From contig NC_135144.1 of assembly GCF_051014445.1 (NCBI RefSeq), positions 6,820,001 through 6,884,000 of the forward strand: a stretch of 64,000 bases of DNA. The letters run 5' to 3'. Positions 32,907 to 44,490 of this stretch are shown here, in pieces. The notes beneath the pieces were generated by a model. The model searched no databases and was not told the DNA's origin. It saw only the letters and a program-made list of their open reading frames with translations. Both the position numbers and the translations under genes were made by a program. How positions within the stretch are numbered: the first letter of the stretch is position 1; every line of letters begins with the position of its first letter. The DNA is from Colletes latitarsis (lineage: Eukaryota > Arthropoda > Insecta > Hymenoptera > Colletidae).

Positions 32907-33570
32907 AAATGTTGGTACATGTGTCTGTTTTTCCTTTTCACCTTTCCACATGTGTATCTGTTTAATTTTATAATCAAATGTATAACTGGAGTGTTTTACT
33001 AGAATTACCTCTAATTTATACCTTACAGAGCCATTTTTTATTTCGTCAAAGAGGTATTGAGAATATCAAAACTTTATTGTGAATGTTAAATAAAATTATA
33101 TTGTTATATACAGAATATTAACATTGTAATTATTAATGTAAATATACCTATATTTGAAACATGAAATAATCATTATATGTTTATCATTAGTGTCTATGTT
33201 AATAATCATATTTCGTTATTAATAACTAAAAAAATTCAGTTTTACATAATAAATAAGTTAATGATATATAAAATTATCATTTTGTATTTATAGTATATTA
33301 ATTCGAAATCAATAAGCGTGTTTTTACTTGAAATTTATTTATCTGTTCTGAAAAGTGATGATATTTTTACGAATAAAACGGAATTATGTGTGCAAAATAT
33401 GATCAATGACTAAAATTAGTTATAATTGTTATTCTCCTCCTTATTATAAAACTTTACTTATGTAATTAAAAGCACTTCAGGAACCATTTTTTATTAGGAA
33501 ACTCGGTGAAAAGTTATTTATAGGGTTGTTTAATACATATTCTAAATTCGCAGCCATAAGCTTGGTGTTA
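32907..33570. other. ALG3 3' region and AT-rich spacer
   Basis: No further gene signal. Very AT-rich with scattered short T/A runs. Confidence 0.5.
33089..33094 (+). terminator. Probable ALG3 poly(A) signal
   Basis: AATAAA within TTAAATAAAATT, about 180 bases after the ALG3 stop. Confidence 0.5.
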
Positions 33571-33579
33571 CTACTACCA

Positions 33580-34370
33580 CAGACGAGGTATACGAGTAGA
33601 CCTTAATACAATTAATTTTTTCGGTCCATTTTTTTGGTGCTCTAGAGCCCCATTACCATTTTCGTGTCACTTACAACATTACCAACAGGTTACACAAATG
33701 AACACATGAGGAAGTGAGACAGAAAATGAAATTACAAAAACATTCCTGACCATACATTATATGTATTTTCGGTAAAGAATTTTTTTCTCGAAATTGCACA
33801 GGAATTCGGAGGTATGTCTCTTCACCAAAAATGATTGTAATTGATCCCTGACAATAATTTTTTCAGAACGATATGAAAATTTTTTTTCGTCGGAAAATTT
33901 GACACCTGTTGATTTATCTTAAAAATTCGTTTTTGATTTTTAATAAATTTATTTGACATTGTACGGAAATGTTGTCTAATATTTTTTTGTAGGTACCCAT
34001 GAGCTCTACTTCAAAATAAAGTTTCATTAAAATGTATTCACTATTGTAGGTGTTATGGTCGTTTGAATATTGCGTTTTTTAATCTGTTGCATAGTCAATT
34101 CACGTGTATTTACGCACACACTACAGCTGCTGCCTATTAATACTAATTCGGTGAATAGTTTCTCAACTGACCGCCATCCATGAGAAGAGGACGCTAAAAT
34201 CACTTCCGAATTTTCAGGTCGGTGTGGCAGTCAGATTGGGCCACGAAAGTCCATAAGGTAACTGCCATACCGACCTAAAAATTGAGAGGCGATTTTAGCG
34301 TCCTCTTTTTATGGATGGCGGTCAATTGAGAAACTCACTGAATTAGTGTGATGAGCAAACAGCTAGTTGT
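33580..34370. mobile_element. Chimeric element: CAGGGTG-family body joined to a large hairpin (copy A)
   Basis: The left part begins near CAGACGAGGTATACGAGTAG (33581). Positions about 33765-34080 are CAGGGTG-family body in reverse orientation. After the junction GTTTTTTAATCTGTTGCATAG come CAATTCACGTGTATTTACGC and the hairpin arms (34143-34233 and 34261-34346). A second copy with the same junction, in opposite orientation, lies at about 45830-46080. Confidence 0.6.
34143..34346. repeat. Long imperfect hairpin, arms of about 85 bp
   Basis: The left arm contains CAACTGACCGCCATCCATGA and GAGGACGCTAAAATC. The right arm contains GATTTTAGCGTCCTC and ATGGATGGCGGTCAATTGAG. The innermost pair is AGGTCGGTGTGGCAGT with ACTGCCATACCGACCT, around a loop of about 27 bases. 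If transcribed it would form a stem of about 85 bp. Confidence 0.85.
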
Positions 34371-34639
34371 ATGTAAATGCATATGAGTTGAGAAGATCGA
34401 ATTATTCGCGATTCTTTGACTAGTTAAAGTTGTAAATAATTTGCATGTAATCATCGAAGTGAATAATGTTAACAAATTCAATAATGTTATCATCTGCTAC
34501 TATAAGTCGTCAAAAGTGTAAGTTATATTTAATTTGTACATTATATCGCCATCCAATATGATTCTAAAGTCAAGGTATTTACGTTGTTCTAATAAGTCTT
34601 CGTTCATTTGTTTTGTATCCACGGTTTCTGCTTAAGGCA

Positions 34640-35240
34640 TTCCTCAGGTTCGTAATACAAGTTTCGCGAGATATCGGTCCTTCCCCCGCCCCGCCATCTA
34701 ATTTGCGAGCGTTACCGAGCACAACCGAAGGGCCATCATTCGTACTTCGAAAATTAACCTAGCAAGACGTGTCAAGACGTATCGGCGTTTCGCGACCGAG
34801 GTGTGTAATTCTAACCTGTTGATCTTTCCATTATTATACTCGCGTTTTAATTACGATCACTTGCAATACGGTTTCGATTTAATCATTACTTAATTATAAT
34901 AATCGTTTATGTACTTTAATGGATCTTTATTTCGTTTTTGTTACAGTCTCTTATTGGAATTCGAAATCAAGAGATTCCCTTTCGAAATAGAGGAAACGAT
35001 AAGACGTGTTGAAACATGTCAAGACGTGACGGCGTTTTGCGACCAACGAAGTACGTATTTCTAACTTTTTGATATTTCCCCATTATTATCAATTATTGTT
35101 TAATTATGATTTAATTTGTATTTTATTTCTGATGCAGTGCCTGATTGAAATTCGACGCCATGGAAAGTTTTATTGGCGCGTAAACGACACCATAACAGAT
35201 GGCAGGCAACTCGACAAATTTTGGAGGGAATATTGGTAAC
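34640..35240 (+). ncRNA. Possible spliced non-coding exons in tandem duplicate
   Basis: Three exon-like blocks carry good splice signals. One ends about 34800 (GCGACCGAG|GTGTGT). One is 34947-35050, between TTTTTGTTACAG and CAACGAA|GTACGT. One is about 35139-35235, between TTTCTGATGCAG and ATATTG|GTAACG. The first two share GTCAAGACGT-(A/G)-(T/A)CGGCGTTT-GCGACC, and their introns are alike (TCTAAC-TTGAT-TTTCC-CATTATTAT), so exon and intron were duplicated together with a period of about 260 bp. Frames are short, so a non-coding transcript or 5' UTR is more likely than protein. Confidence 0.35.
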
Positions 35241-35595
35241 GTTTAAACAATTATAACAAAAATTAACGGGCATATTAATATTTGTACATATATTTTTATA
35301 TTAATATTTATTTATATATTTTTATTTCTTTATTAAATCATTCGTTGCAAGCATTATCATAATTTTGTAATCGGCCATTGTTAAGATAAAATTGAAAATC
35401 GTTAATAAACTTTTTATCCACTTCGATATACATATATCGAAGTATACAGAAATGGCGTCGGTAGATATCAACGATAAATTGGAATAGTTTATATTTAACT
35501 GTATTCTGATCGCGATTAAATATTTCCAAGTGATATTTATTTTATTGATTGTTTATATTTCTTTCTTTATGAATTGTAATTGCAATTTGCATATA

Positions 35596-36596
35596 TACAG
35601 GGTGTTCGGCTACACCTGGGAAAAATTTTAATGGGGGATTCTAGAGGCCTCGTTAAAAAGTTATTAACATTTAAAGTTTCGTCCGTATTAAATTTCTTTT
35701 CTCGAAAATGCGCAAGATTTCGGGGGTATGTCTGTTCACCAAAAATGATTGTAATTGACCCCCGCAACCGAAAATAATTTTTTCAGAATTAATTAAAAAT
35801 TTTTTTTTTCGCCGAAAAATTTAAGCACCTATCCTCTGTCGATTTTCTTAAAAATTCCTTTTTCATTTTTAGTAATTTTGTTTGACGCCCTACAGAAAAG
35901 TTGTCTAATACTTTTTTGTAGGTACCCATGAGCTCTACTTCAGAAAAAAGTTTCATTGAAATATATTCACTATCGTAGGAGTTATGGCTGTTTGAAGATT
36001 GGACCATTTTTATGGGGTTTTTCTTATTTTGCGGGGTCAAAGACCAACTTTTCGAATATTTTTAGAATTTGTACATATTCTCAATCAAAATACGCGTAAT
36101 TTGCTTTTTTAAACATTAAAATCGTCCAATCCGTTCAGAAGTTATGACGTTTTAAAGATTCGCATGAAAATTCGGGCAGACATTTCTGGCCAGAAATTAT
36201 ATTTTCGGTAAGGAATTTTTTTCTCGAAACTGAGTAGGATTTCGGGGATATGTCTGTTGATCAAAAATGCTTGCAATTGACCCCTGCAACTATAAATAAT
36301 TTTTCCAAGACGATTCGAAAGTCTTTTTTTTCACCCAAAACTTTCAGCATTTACTCGAATTTTTTTCTCGAAAGTGAGTAAGATTTCGGAAGTATGTGTA
36401 TTCACCAAAAATGATTGTAATTGACCCTCGCAATCGAAAATAATTTTTCCAGAACGATTTGAAATTTTTGAATTTAATTGTTAATAACTTTTTAACGAAG
36501 CCTTCATCAACAAATTGGTATTCTTGATTTTCGTCTTATTTTGGCCTCTAGAATCCCTCATTAAAATGTTTCCCGGGGTTGGCCGAACACCCTGTA
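35596..36596. mobile_element. CAGGGTG-family element, copy 7, complete (1,001 bp)
   Basis: Bounded by TACAGGGTGTTCGGCTACA and GTTGGCCGAACACCCTGTA. It contains in reverse the small reading frame (about 35835-36010), the 'GTCCAATCCGTTCAGAAGTTA' box (36123) and three 140 bp modules. The left terminal repeat has an internal deletion after GATTCTAGAGGC (35640). Confidence 0.82.
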
Positions 36597-36871
36597 TGTT
36601 TGGATAAATCGAGTTATAAAGAATAAAAGATAGTTACAGAGGAATATACATATAAAGATACAATATGTAATATTGTATATAAACTAGGTGCAAGAAAAGT
36701 ATGCACAACATTGTAGGAATTACAAAATATTTGACTTGTTCCATCAATTAATTTTATACATGAATCTTTATTTTTAATAATATTTAAACACGAAAGTCTA
36801 CGTTTTATTTTTATTCAAGGTATTATCGAAGGAAATGGTGTTAGTTACATGAACGAACAACGTTACACGAA

Positions 36872-36893
36872 CGGTGGCCGAGCACCCTGTATT
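36872..36893. repeat. Solitary CAGGGTG-family end
   Basis: GGTGGCCGAGCACCCTGTA without a partner, 280 bp after the end of the complete copy. A relic of another insertion. Confidence 0.5.
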
Positions 36894-36899
36894 TCGATA

Positions 36900-38270
36900 T
36901 AAGTTTCAGGAAACGTAGTAGCTGCAGAGTTGAAATATGCTATTCAAGCATAAATAACTAACAAACTTTAATTTTTGCAAATTTCGGAATATTTATAAAA
37001 ATTACGGGATATTCTAAGATTCCATAAAGTAAACATAATCATGCTTACAACTCTAAGTATGAAACTTGGTGATATAATATTTATAAATTGAATAATTATT
37101 TGTACGTAATTATTTTCGTAGATAATATTTTATCGTTGAAATTTACATTGATTGAGAATATTTCGCTTTTGTGGCATTGAACTTTTACGTGGCAAACTAT
37201 GTATACAATAGTACTAATTGTAAGTAAGAAGAAGAAAAAAGAAAACTGATAGGATAAGCACACGTGTGCTTGTTGTATTTCTTCTCTCTTGTCCCTCTCT
37301 TTTCAGCTTTTTCTTTCCAGGAAATTTGTTGGCCGCGCGCAATGCGGCCGGTAGATTCATTGATCGTGCGTAACAACAAGTTTGTTTCTCGGGGCAAAGT
37401 GACCCCACGTTGTCGTTTACAGTGTTAGGCAAACGCGAGAATAGAAGCAGTGTTTCCTACGTAATTTTAAATTACTTCCAGAGCATCGTGGCTCTTCTTG
37501 TTTTATGAACCGCGAGAATAGAATCATTTGTTCGCCGATATAAATCTTCGGTCGCGGTAATCTAGCTTAATAAACTTTCACAATAAACACATATCTTACT
37601 TAAACTATTACATTTTTCCTTTGAAATTAATGTTAGAAACCATGTGCTTCTCCTTGGCGCGTTTCCCCCTCTTAAAGGAGGATCGGCCAGGATACTTGGA
37701 AAAAAGAGGGTCGTACTGTCAAGGGTGCCCTCACGACCCTGGTTTTCTGTCAGGGTAGAGAGTTGTATTGACTTTTGTCGCGAGCAGTCACAAAATACAG
37801 TTTTAGAAAATCTACCCCGTGTCAATTTTATTAAAACGCCCGACCGCTATCTTTCTTACATTAAAGCTTCTCGTTACCGGTATTAGAGTCAGTGCATCAC
37901 TGAAGAAGACTATTAGGCGGTGCTCTACGAGCGAATAATGTAAGTATAAATTTATACTTTCAAATTTTTAATTAAAAATCTCTACAGTTTTAATAATAGT
38001 TTTCTTACATTCTTCTTACAGCCTCATCCTGGAAACCAGCAGAACCACGCTAACTTTGCTGATGACTTCAAGTGGTCAACGTTGTCATTCGGGCATTTAC
38101 ATTCTACGATTGAGTGAGTCGCATGCATTTATGTTCCTCTGGTCCCCAACCATGTTGTAGGATGAAAGATCCGAATCAACACGGGTGACCAGTTGTATAC
38201 TTAATATTTTTGGCGAGTTTAGTGACCGCGGGTATTTTTCATACCTGCGAGTAGTAACATCTATTGTTAT
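36900..38270. other. Unique region with exon-like splice signals near 37.94 and 38.02 kb
   Basis: A moderately GC-rich stretch (37300-37900) ends in GCGAATAAT|GTAAGT at 37938-37939. After about 80 bp, TTCTTACAG precedes an open block 38021-38108 that ends ATTGA|GTGAGT. The block 38021-38108 is open in two frames, neither recognised. The sequence 37560-37900 has LTR-like features (AATAAA near the start, GC-rich interior), but I found no paired repeat. Confidence 0.3.
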
Positions 38271-39440
38271 ATTTTTTTAGTGCAGGCTAGGGTCTTCTTG
38301 CACACGCGTTTTTTAATGTAACAAATAAATGTTTCTCAATGTGATAAATAATTTTTATAAAATATGCAAAATCTTTTCATTAACACTACATAAATTATAT
38401 GATTAAGTAGAATATAAATTGATATAATGTGAAAACATTATATTAATCATATGATCGAGTAGTATATGAATATCAATTAATATAGATACAATACCATTAT
38501 ACAATAATTTTTACATTAATTGATCGTTTACTTAATTAATACATCATATGATGTATTTCACGTGCAAGAAGACGTTTCGCGATTGGTCGATTTTCAAGTC
38601 AAAGTAACATGTATATTAGTTTCATCTTTTAAAAAATTTACTTTGATGGCAGAATCGACCAAGGATAATTAAATATTTTGAATAATAATTAATAAATTTA
38701 TTTCAATAATGTACTTCAATTTTAAAAGTAAATTATTTTATCATGAAGTTTTAAGTAAAGTCTTTCATTTTAAATAATTAAATTTCAATCATGAAATAAT
38801 AAATATTTTTCAATATTAACGTATTTTATTGTTGATATATTACATATAAAAAGGTCGAGTCATTTTTACTAAAAATTAATTAAATACCGTTTAGCACCAT
38901 TTACTTAATTAATCACTTTTCTAGTCAGGATTTTCAGTATAATCTTTCCGTGCTCGTTGCCTGAGTTCATGCACATGCCCAGGTGCTATTTGCATGAGCG
39001 AATGCAACGGGGCACGATGATTTAGTTTGTAAAATTTCTAATAAATCATATGTGTGCGGCTGATACTGGGCTAATGATTCGTGCACGACGTAATCTCCAC
39101 ATGTGTGTGTTTGTGGTTAGGCTGCGGAATTACGTCGTTTAAACAATTTACTATAATTCATTGCAATTCTAAAAATTACAACATTAAATTTCTATTTACC
39201 AATTTACCAAACAAATTACTGATATTATTGTTTACATATTCATTTTAATACACGATGATTGTAGCAGTTCATACTACAATAAAGTAACAAGTACAACATA
39301 ATTGATTAGAGATTTTATTTTATATTAAATAATACAAAGATTTTATATTACATTAAAATATTATCTATAATATAAATACGCAATGGTCACTAGTCCGTGT
39401 CAGCTGATTTCAGAAATTGGTACGTATCTTAGAGTGTGAA
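38270..39440. other. AT-rich spacer with a short palindrome
   Basis: No gene signal. TTGATATAATGT-GAAA-ACATTATATTAA at about 38418-38446 is a perfect-stem palindrome, and CATATGAT occurs on both sides of it. Confidence 0.5.
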
Positions 39441-40130
39441 TGTTTGCAATGTTCGGGTGTCGGAGGAACCCCGGGGAGTCCTCTCTAGTTTAGGTCGCGC
39501 CCGGACATTAAGAATGAGAACCGTGGAGTGTTTGTTTGCGAGAATGAGTTTTGCAATTTTTTAAATATAGGATTAGGTAGGTAGGTAGCTTTTTTCTGGT
39601 GTGTGTGTGCTAGATCTAAGTAGGTAAGGTCAGGGCAGGACTGTCCACATTAGTAATTCGGGTAGGCGCGTTTTCGCGTGGCAGTTCTGTTCCTGTAGTT
39701 ACGATTTTGAGAGTAAAAATCTTACTGATTCAAACGGTGCATGCTGTTTGTTTTGGCTTTATTTTCGGCTCCTCGAATCGCGCGACTCTTAAAGTCGCTC
39801 TTACGCGTTCGCGGTCGTGATTAGGTCCCTTACGAAACGTTCGTCCCGCTCGAGATTCATCACGTATGCTCTTTCAACAATTCGTATATTGTTGGAAGAC
39901 TACGTATTGCACAAAATCTCGAGCCCAGTCTTAAGTAAGTTTCAGGCTTCGGCAGGATCGCCGAAGAAAGAAAAGGCTCTCAATGAGCTGAAGAGGCCCT
40001 GACAAACTGTTTCAAGAGTGGGCTACAACAAATGGCTGTTCATCTTCATCTTCGGATGAGGATGGAAGGTCATTCCTGTTACTACTTTGTCACTTTTCTC
40101 GCCTGTAGTTTTGTAGTTAGTTTATTTTCT
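39440..40130. other. GC-richer unique segment, LTR-like in texture
   Basis: Contains TAGGTAGGTAGGTAGC (39574) and GTGTGTGTGTGC (39600), then CGCGACTCTTAAAGTCGC near 39780, a short palindrome (GCGACT...AGTCGC). No paired LTR, polymerase frame or primer site could be recognised, so I leave it unassigned. Confidence 0.3.
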
Positions 40131-40136
40131 GGCTGG

Positions 40137-40266
40137 CTCACGTATGCATGTACTTTGTATTACATGATTGCACCATACATGCCAGCCATCCCTCCCCTGT
40201 ATTCTGTTGGATGTCTCACGTATGCATGTACTTTGTACATGATTGCACCATACATGCCAACCATCA
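40137..40266. repeat. Tandem duplication, 78 bp period
   Basis: CTCACGTATGCATGTACTTTG occurs at 40137 and again at 40215, each followed by CATGATTGCACCATACATGC. This directly precedes the GTTGCGA field. Confidence 0.9.
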
Positions 40267-40289
40267 GGGCAATTCGCGGTTTTGATATA

Positions 40290-41850
40290 CATAGAGTTGC
40301 GAATATGCAATAATCGCGTTTGCTTTCAGTGTTGCGAATTACTATTTTTCGCGTTTTCTTTTTAGGGTAGTGTTGCGATTTGACACGATACGCGATTGGT
40401 TTTATGCAAACTTAGGTACTGAATGTTTGCTTTAAAAATAGCGTTGCGAATGATCAGTAAACGCGATTACTTGTAGAGTTGCGAATTACTATTTTTCGCG
40501 TTTGCTTTTCAGGGTAGCATTACGAATAATTACTATTCACGATTGCTTTTTTACTCTTTTGTACATATAATGGATATCAACCGCGTTTGAAATTTTCATA
40601 TTATAAATTAGCGTTGCGATCTTGATTTATCGTGCGATTTTTTATTTAGCGTTGCGACATTTTCAATGCCCAAATTCAACCTTAACTGTAGTAATAGTAG
40701 TAGTTAGTTTATTTCGTGGCCAGTACATGTGTATTTACATGTACTATTAGCCCCTGATTAAAGTTAGAGTTGCGAATAATAATACAATGTTCGCGTTTGC
40801 TCGTAGGGTTGCTAATAAATATTTATCGCGTTGATATGCCAGTGTTGCGAATAAACACGATTCGCGATTGTTTTATGCAAATTTAGGAACCTGAGTTTAC
40901 TTTTAAAATAGCGTTGTGAATGATTGGTAAACGTGATTGCTTTTAGAGTTGCGAGTTACTATTTTTCGTGTTTACTTTTCAGGATAGTGTTGCGAATAAT
41001 CATCACTCGCGGTTGCTTTTATTGTTATAAATCGCGTTTGGAATTTTTATATTATAAATTAGCGTTGCGATTTTGATTCATCGCGTTATTTGCCCCTTAG
41101 TGTTGCGACATTTAAAATATCTAACTTCATCCCAACATGTGCCACTGTAGTTAATAGTAGTTGCAGTAGCTAATTTATCTTGTGCATGTGTATTTGCTTC
41201 TACCACTGAAGACGCCAGTACCTGATTCAGCATTTTTGGGCAAAACGCGATTTGCATTAGAGTTGCGAGACATAAATATAATATTTCCATTAAAGATAGA
41301 GTTGCGAATACACAATAATCGCGTTTGTTTGTAGAGTTGCGAATTACTATTTTTCGCATTTCCTTTTCAGGTTAACGTTGCGAATTCCATACGCGATTGC
41401 TTTTATTGTTATTCAAAAATAGCGTTGCGAATGCCCTGATCGGTATGCTTTTAGCGTTGCGAATTACTATTTTCCGCGTTTACTTTTTAGAGTAGTGTTG
41501 CGAATAATCATGATTCGCGGTTGCTTTTATTGTTATAAATCGCGTTTGGAATTTTTATACTATAAATTAGCGTTGCGATCTTGACTTATCGCGTTTTTAT
41601 TAATTAGAGTTGCGATGCAATGCCCAAAAGCTGGCCAAAACGCTGGCCACTGCACTAGGATCATCAAGAAGCAAGCGAGGATTCTACAAAGCCTTGAATA
41701 GCTCAACATCATTATTAAAATTAGCGTTGTATATGATTGAATAGGGGTGCACGCAATTTAATTAATAAAGTAACCCTGTGTGGTTTATTTTACGAATAAT
41801 AAGCACCACTCGCGTATACTTTTTTATTTTATAAATTAGCGTTGCGAAAG
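40290..41850. repeat. GTTGCGA repeat field (about 26 motifs) with a higher-order unit
   Basis: The core (A/G)G(A/C/T)GTTGCGA recurs about 26 times by eye at irregular spacing of 30-110 bp, usually followed by T-rich sequence with an opposite-sense CGCGTTT or CGCGATT. Three longer blocks keep the same internal order (GTTGCGAATGATC ... GTTGCGAATTACTATTTT ... AAATTAGCGTTGCGAT ... GTTGCGAC): about 40440-40670, 40908-41115 and 41422-41620. So the field expanded in units of about 480 bp. No reading frame and no terminal repeats. Confidence 0.85.
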
Positions 41851-42825
41851 AAATCCATTCTTGGGTTGTTTTTTGAATTTATGAGTGGAAAATTTACCGT
41901 AACTACGTGAAATATATCTTTTCTTTATATATTTGTCTATGAAAATACTGCTTGAAAGTACTGGTGTAGATAGAACAATTATTTCCTTTTTCATAACGTG
42001 TTAAAACCTGTAATTTTTATGAATAATCGTTCATTATTAGAGTTGGTAATTTTTACGGAATATAATAACCTTTGCAACCGAATTGTTATTTATAAATAGT
42101 GGATTTTTTATAAATATTTTGTATCCTTTGCATAAATCAAAGTTTGTTCGCGATCATTGTTTTAATTGATGGAAAATCGAATACTTGCATCAGAAGGGTA
42201 TGGAAATTGCAATTCGATATTTCATATTGAGAGTTAATTTTCGCGTAAAATCGACATTTTTGTTTGTTATTGTTTTTTATTGTAAAATATAATTGTTCCA
42301 ATGTATACGTCGTGAAAAATTTTTTATTTCATAAAGGAAACGAAAAATAAAATCTACAGTAACAAATGAATATAATTTTTAATCTACTTGGTATTTATCT
42401 TAACACTGAGACGAATTTAACATTTCATTCAATTTCAATTACGTAATATTTATGTTTTTAAACTTTTTAATATCAATTTTTACTCGTGGAAGCTTTAGTT
42501 CAAATATTAATTTTATAATATTGATATTACTATGATCGATGACCATGAGTCTATTTTGACGGTATATAATTATTTTTTTCTGTGTCCATTAATACATTTT
42601 TATTTCAGCAACTAATCCTTTGAACTAGTTCTTGTTACAGGATATATAATCATTGAAGAATGAAATTGGAAATAGTAAATGGAGTCGAACTTGATCGTTC
42701 TTAGGAAAATATTTCATACAATTCTATTTATTGTCTGAGTTTATGTTTTAAGAAAGCAACGTAGGATTCACAAATGCATCAAGAAGAGAATATCTTTTCA
42801 TATTTCGTTGTTTTAAATGAGTTAT
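41850..42825. other. AT-rich spacer, nothing recognised
   Basis: No open frame above 60 codons and no repeat that I can see. Confidence 0.5.
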
Positions 42826-42827
42826 AA

Positions 42828-42880
42828 AGAACATCAAGAACACTAAGAACACCAAGATCACCAAGAACACCAAGAAGAAA
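42828..42880. repeat. 9-bp minisatellite (ACCAAGAAC-like)
   Basis: Six degenerate units of ACCAAGAAC (ACATCAAGA, ACACTAAGA, ACACCAAGA, TCACCAAGA and so on). Confidence 0.8.
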
Positions 42881-43005
42881 ATATTTTATCATATTTCTTT
42901 ATGTTTCTACAGATTGCTGTAGAGTATAAGTATAAATGTACATCGATGATAAGATAATTAAGCAAATATACGGCGTAGTATTCGATATTACCGAATCTAA
43001 GCGTA

Positions 43006-43297
43006 CATTTAAGTGGGAATGATTAGTATTAAGGTACATATTGGTATTTTTCTAAGTTGGGTTCATAAGTGCAGTTGCATATTTCGTTTTTCATTGTCTT
43101 ATTAGGCATTATCCAAATACAATCATCCATTTAAGTAGGATCAATCAATATCAGAGTGCATATTGGTATTCTACTAAGTGGAATTTATAAGTGCAGTTCC
43201 ACATTTCGTTCTTCAGTGTCTTATTAGGCACTATCCAAATACAATCGTCCATTTAAGTAGGATCAATCAATATCAGAATACATATTGGTATTGTAAT
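43006..43297. repeat. Tandem repeat, 122 bp period, about 2.4 copies
   Basis: CATTTAAGT(A/G)GGA starts at 43006, 43128 and 43250. Units share CATATTGGTATT, AAGTGCAGTT and GTCTTATTAGGCA. Confidence 0.9.
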
Positions 43298-43644
43298 GGT
43301 CAGGGTTCGTTCATGCAGTTGATCTCTCTATCAAGTTTTTCTTCTAAATACTCTCTCCTTGTTGTTAAAATAGCCAATAGATGTTAGTTTGACAAAGAGA
43401 GAGTATCTGATATAAGGATGACTTCCGTTGGAAAGTGTGCGTTTCCGCAGAAAATGGATACTCCACACCTTCCAGCGAAGAAATATTTTCCTTCAATCGA
43501 GTTACCAAAGGAAAGCGATTAGATCTTTTAGACCAACTGCACGGCCGATCACATATTTCGTTTGGCGAAACAGCGGTGAATAGTTGGTGAACAATTACTT
43601 GGCACATACGTAGATACATTCAATGGTCGTCGAAGCTTAAGACA

Positions 43645-44490
43645 AACAGCCATAACTCATACAATAGTGAATATATTTCAATGAAACTTTTTTCTGAACT
43701 AGAGCCCATGGGTACCTACAAAAAAGTATTAAACAACATTTCTGTAGGGCGTCGAATAAAATTACTAAAAATGGAAAACGAATTTTCAAGAAAAATCGAC
43801 AAGGGGGTAGGTGCCCAAATCTTTCAGCAAAATTGAAAAGTTTCAAATCACTCTGAAAAAATTATTTTCGGTTGTAGGGGTCAATTACAATCATTTTTGG
43901 TGAATATACATATCCTCGAATTCCTACGCACTTTTGAGAAAAAAATTCGAGTAAGTGGTGAAATTTATGGGCGAAATTGAAAAGTTTCAAATCGTTTAGA
44001 AAAAATTATTTTCGGTTGCAGGGGTCAATTAGAATCATTCTTGGTCAATACACATACCCTCGAAATCCTGCACACTACCGAGAAAGAAATTAAAGTAGGT
44101 GGACAAAGTCAAACAAATTAAAAAATTTCAAATCGTTCTGGAAAAATTATTTTTGGTTGCAGGGCGTCAATTACAATCATTTTTGATGGATAGACATACT
44201 CTTGAAATCCTTCCCATTTTCGAGAAAAAAATTCGAGTAGATACTGACATTTTTAGACGAAATTAAAAAATTTCAAATCATACTAAAAAAATTATATTTA
44301 GTTACAAGGGTCAATTATAAGCATTTTTGGTTAATAGACATATCCCAAAATTCTACGCACTTTCGAGAAAAAAATTCTTTATCGAAAATTTAATGTGAGG
44401 CCAGAAATGTTTCCTTGAAAATGCGTATGTTTAAAACATTATAACTTCTGAACGGATTGGAGGATTTTAATGTTTCAATACCTCGCTTGC
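43645..44490. mobile_element. CAGGGTG-family body without ends, copy 8
   Basis: It begins CAGCCATAACTCATACAATAG and continues through the small reading frame (broken), then four tandem 140 bp modules, to CATTATAACTTCTGAACGGAT near 44440. Neither terminal repeat is present, so it is a fragment. Confidence 0.7.

Noticed and set aside
37562..37900. LTR of a retrotransposon
   Set aside because: Texture is suggestive (AATAAA, GC-rich interior) but there is no second copy, no TG..CA pair I could fix, and no polymerase frame.
40290..41850. CRISPR-like array
   Set aside because: Motif is only 7-10 bases, spacing irregular, eukaryotic context; no repeat-spacer regularity.
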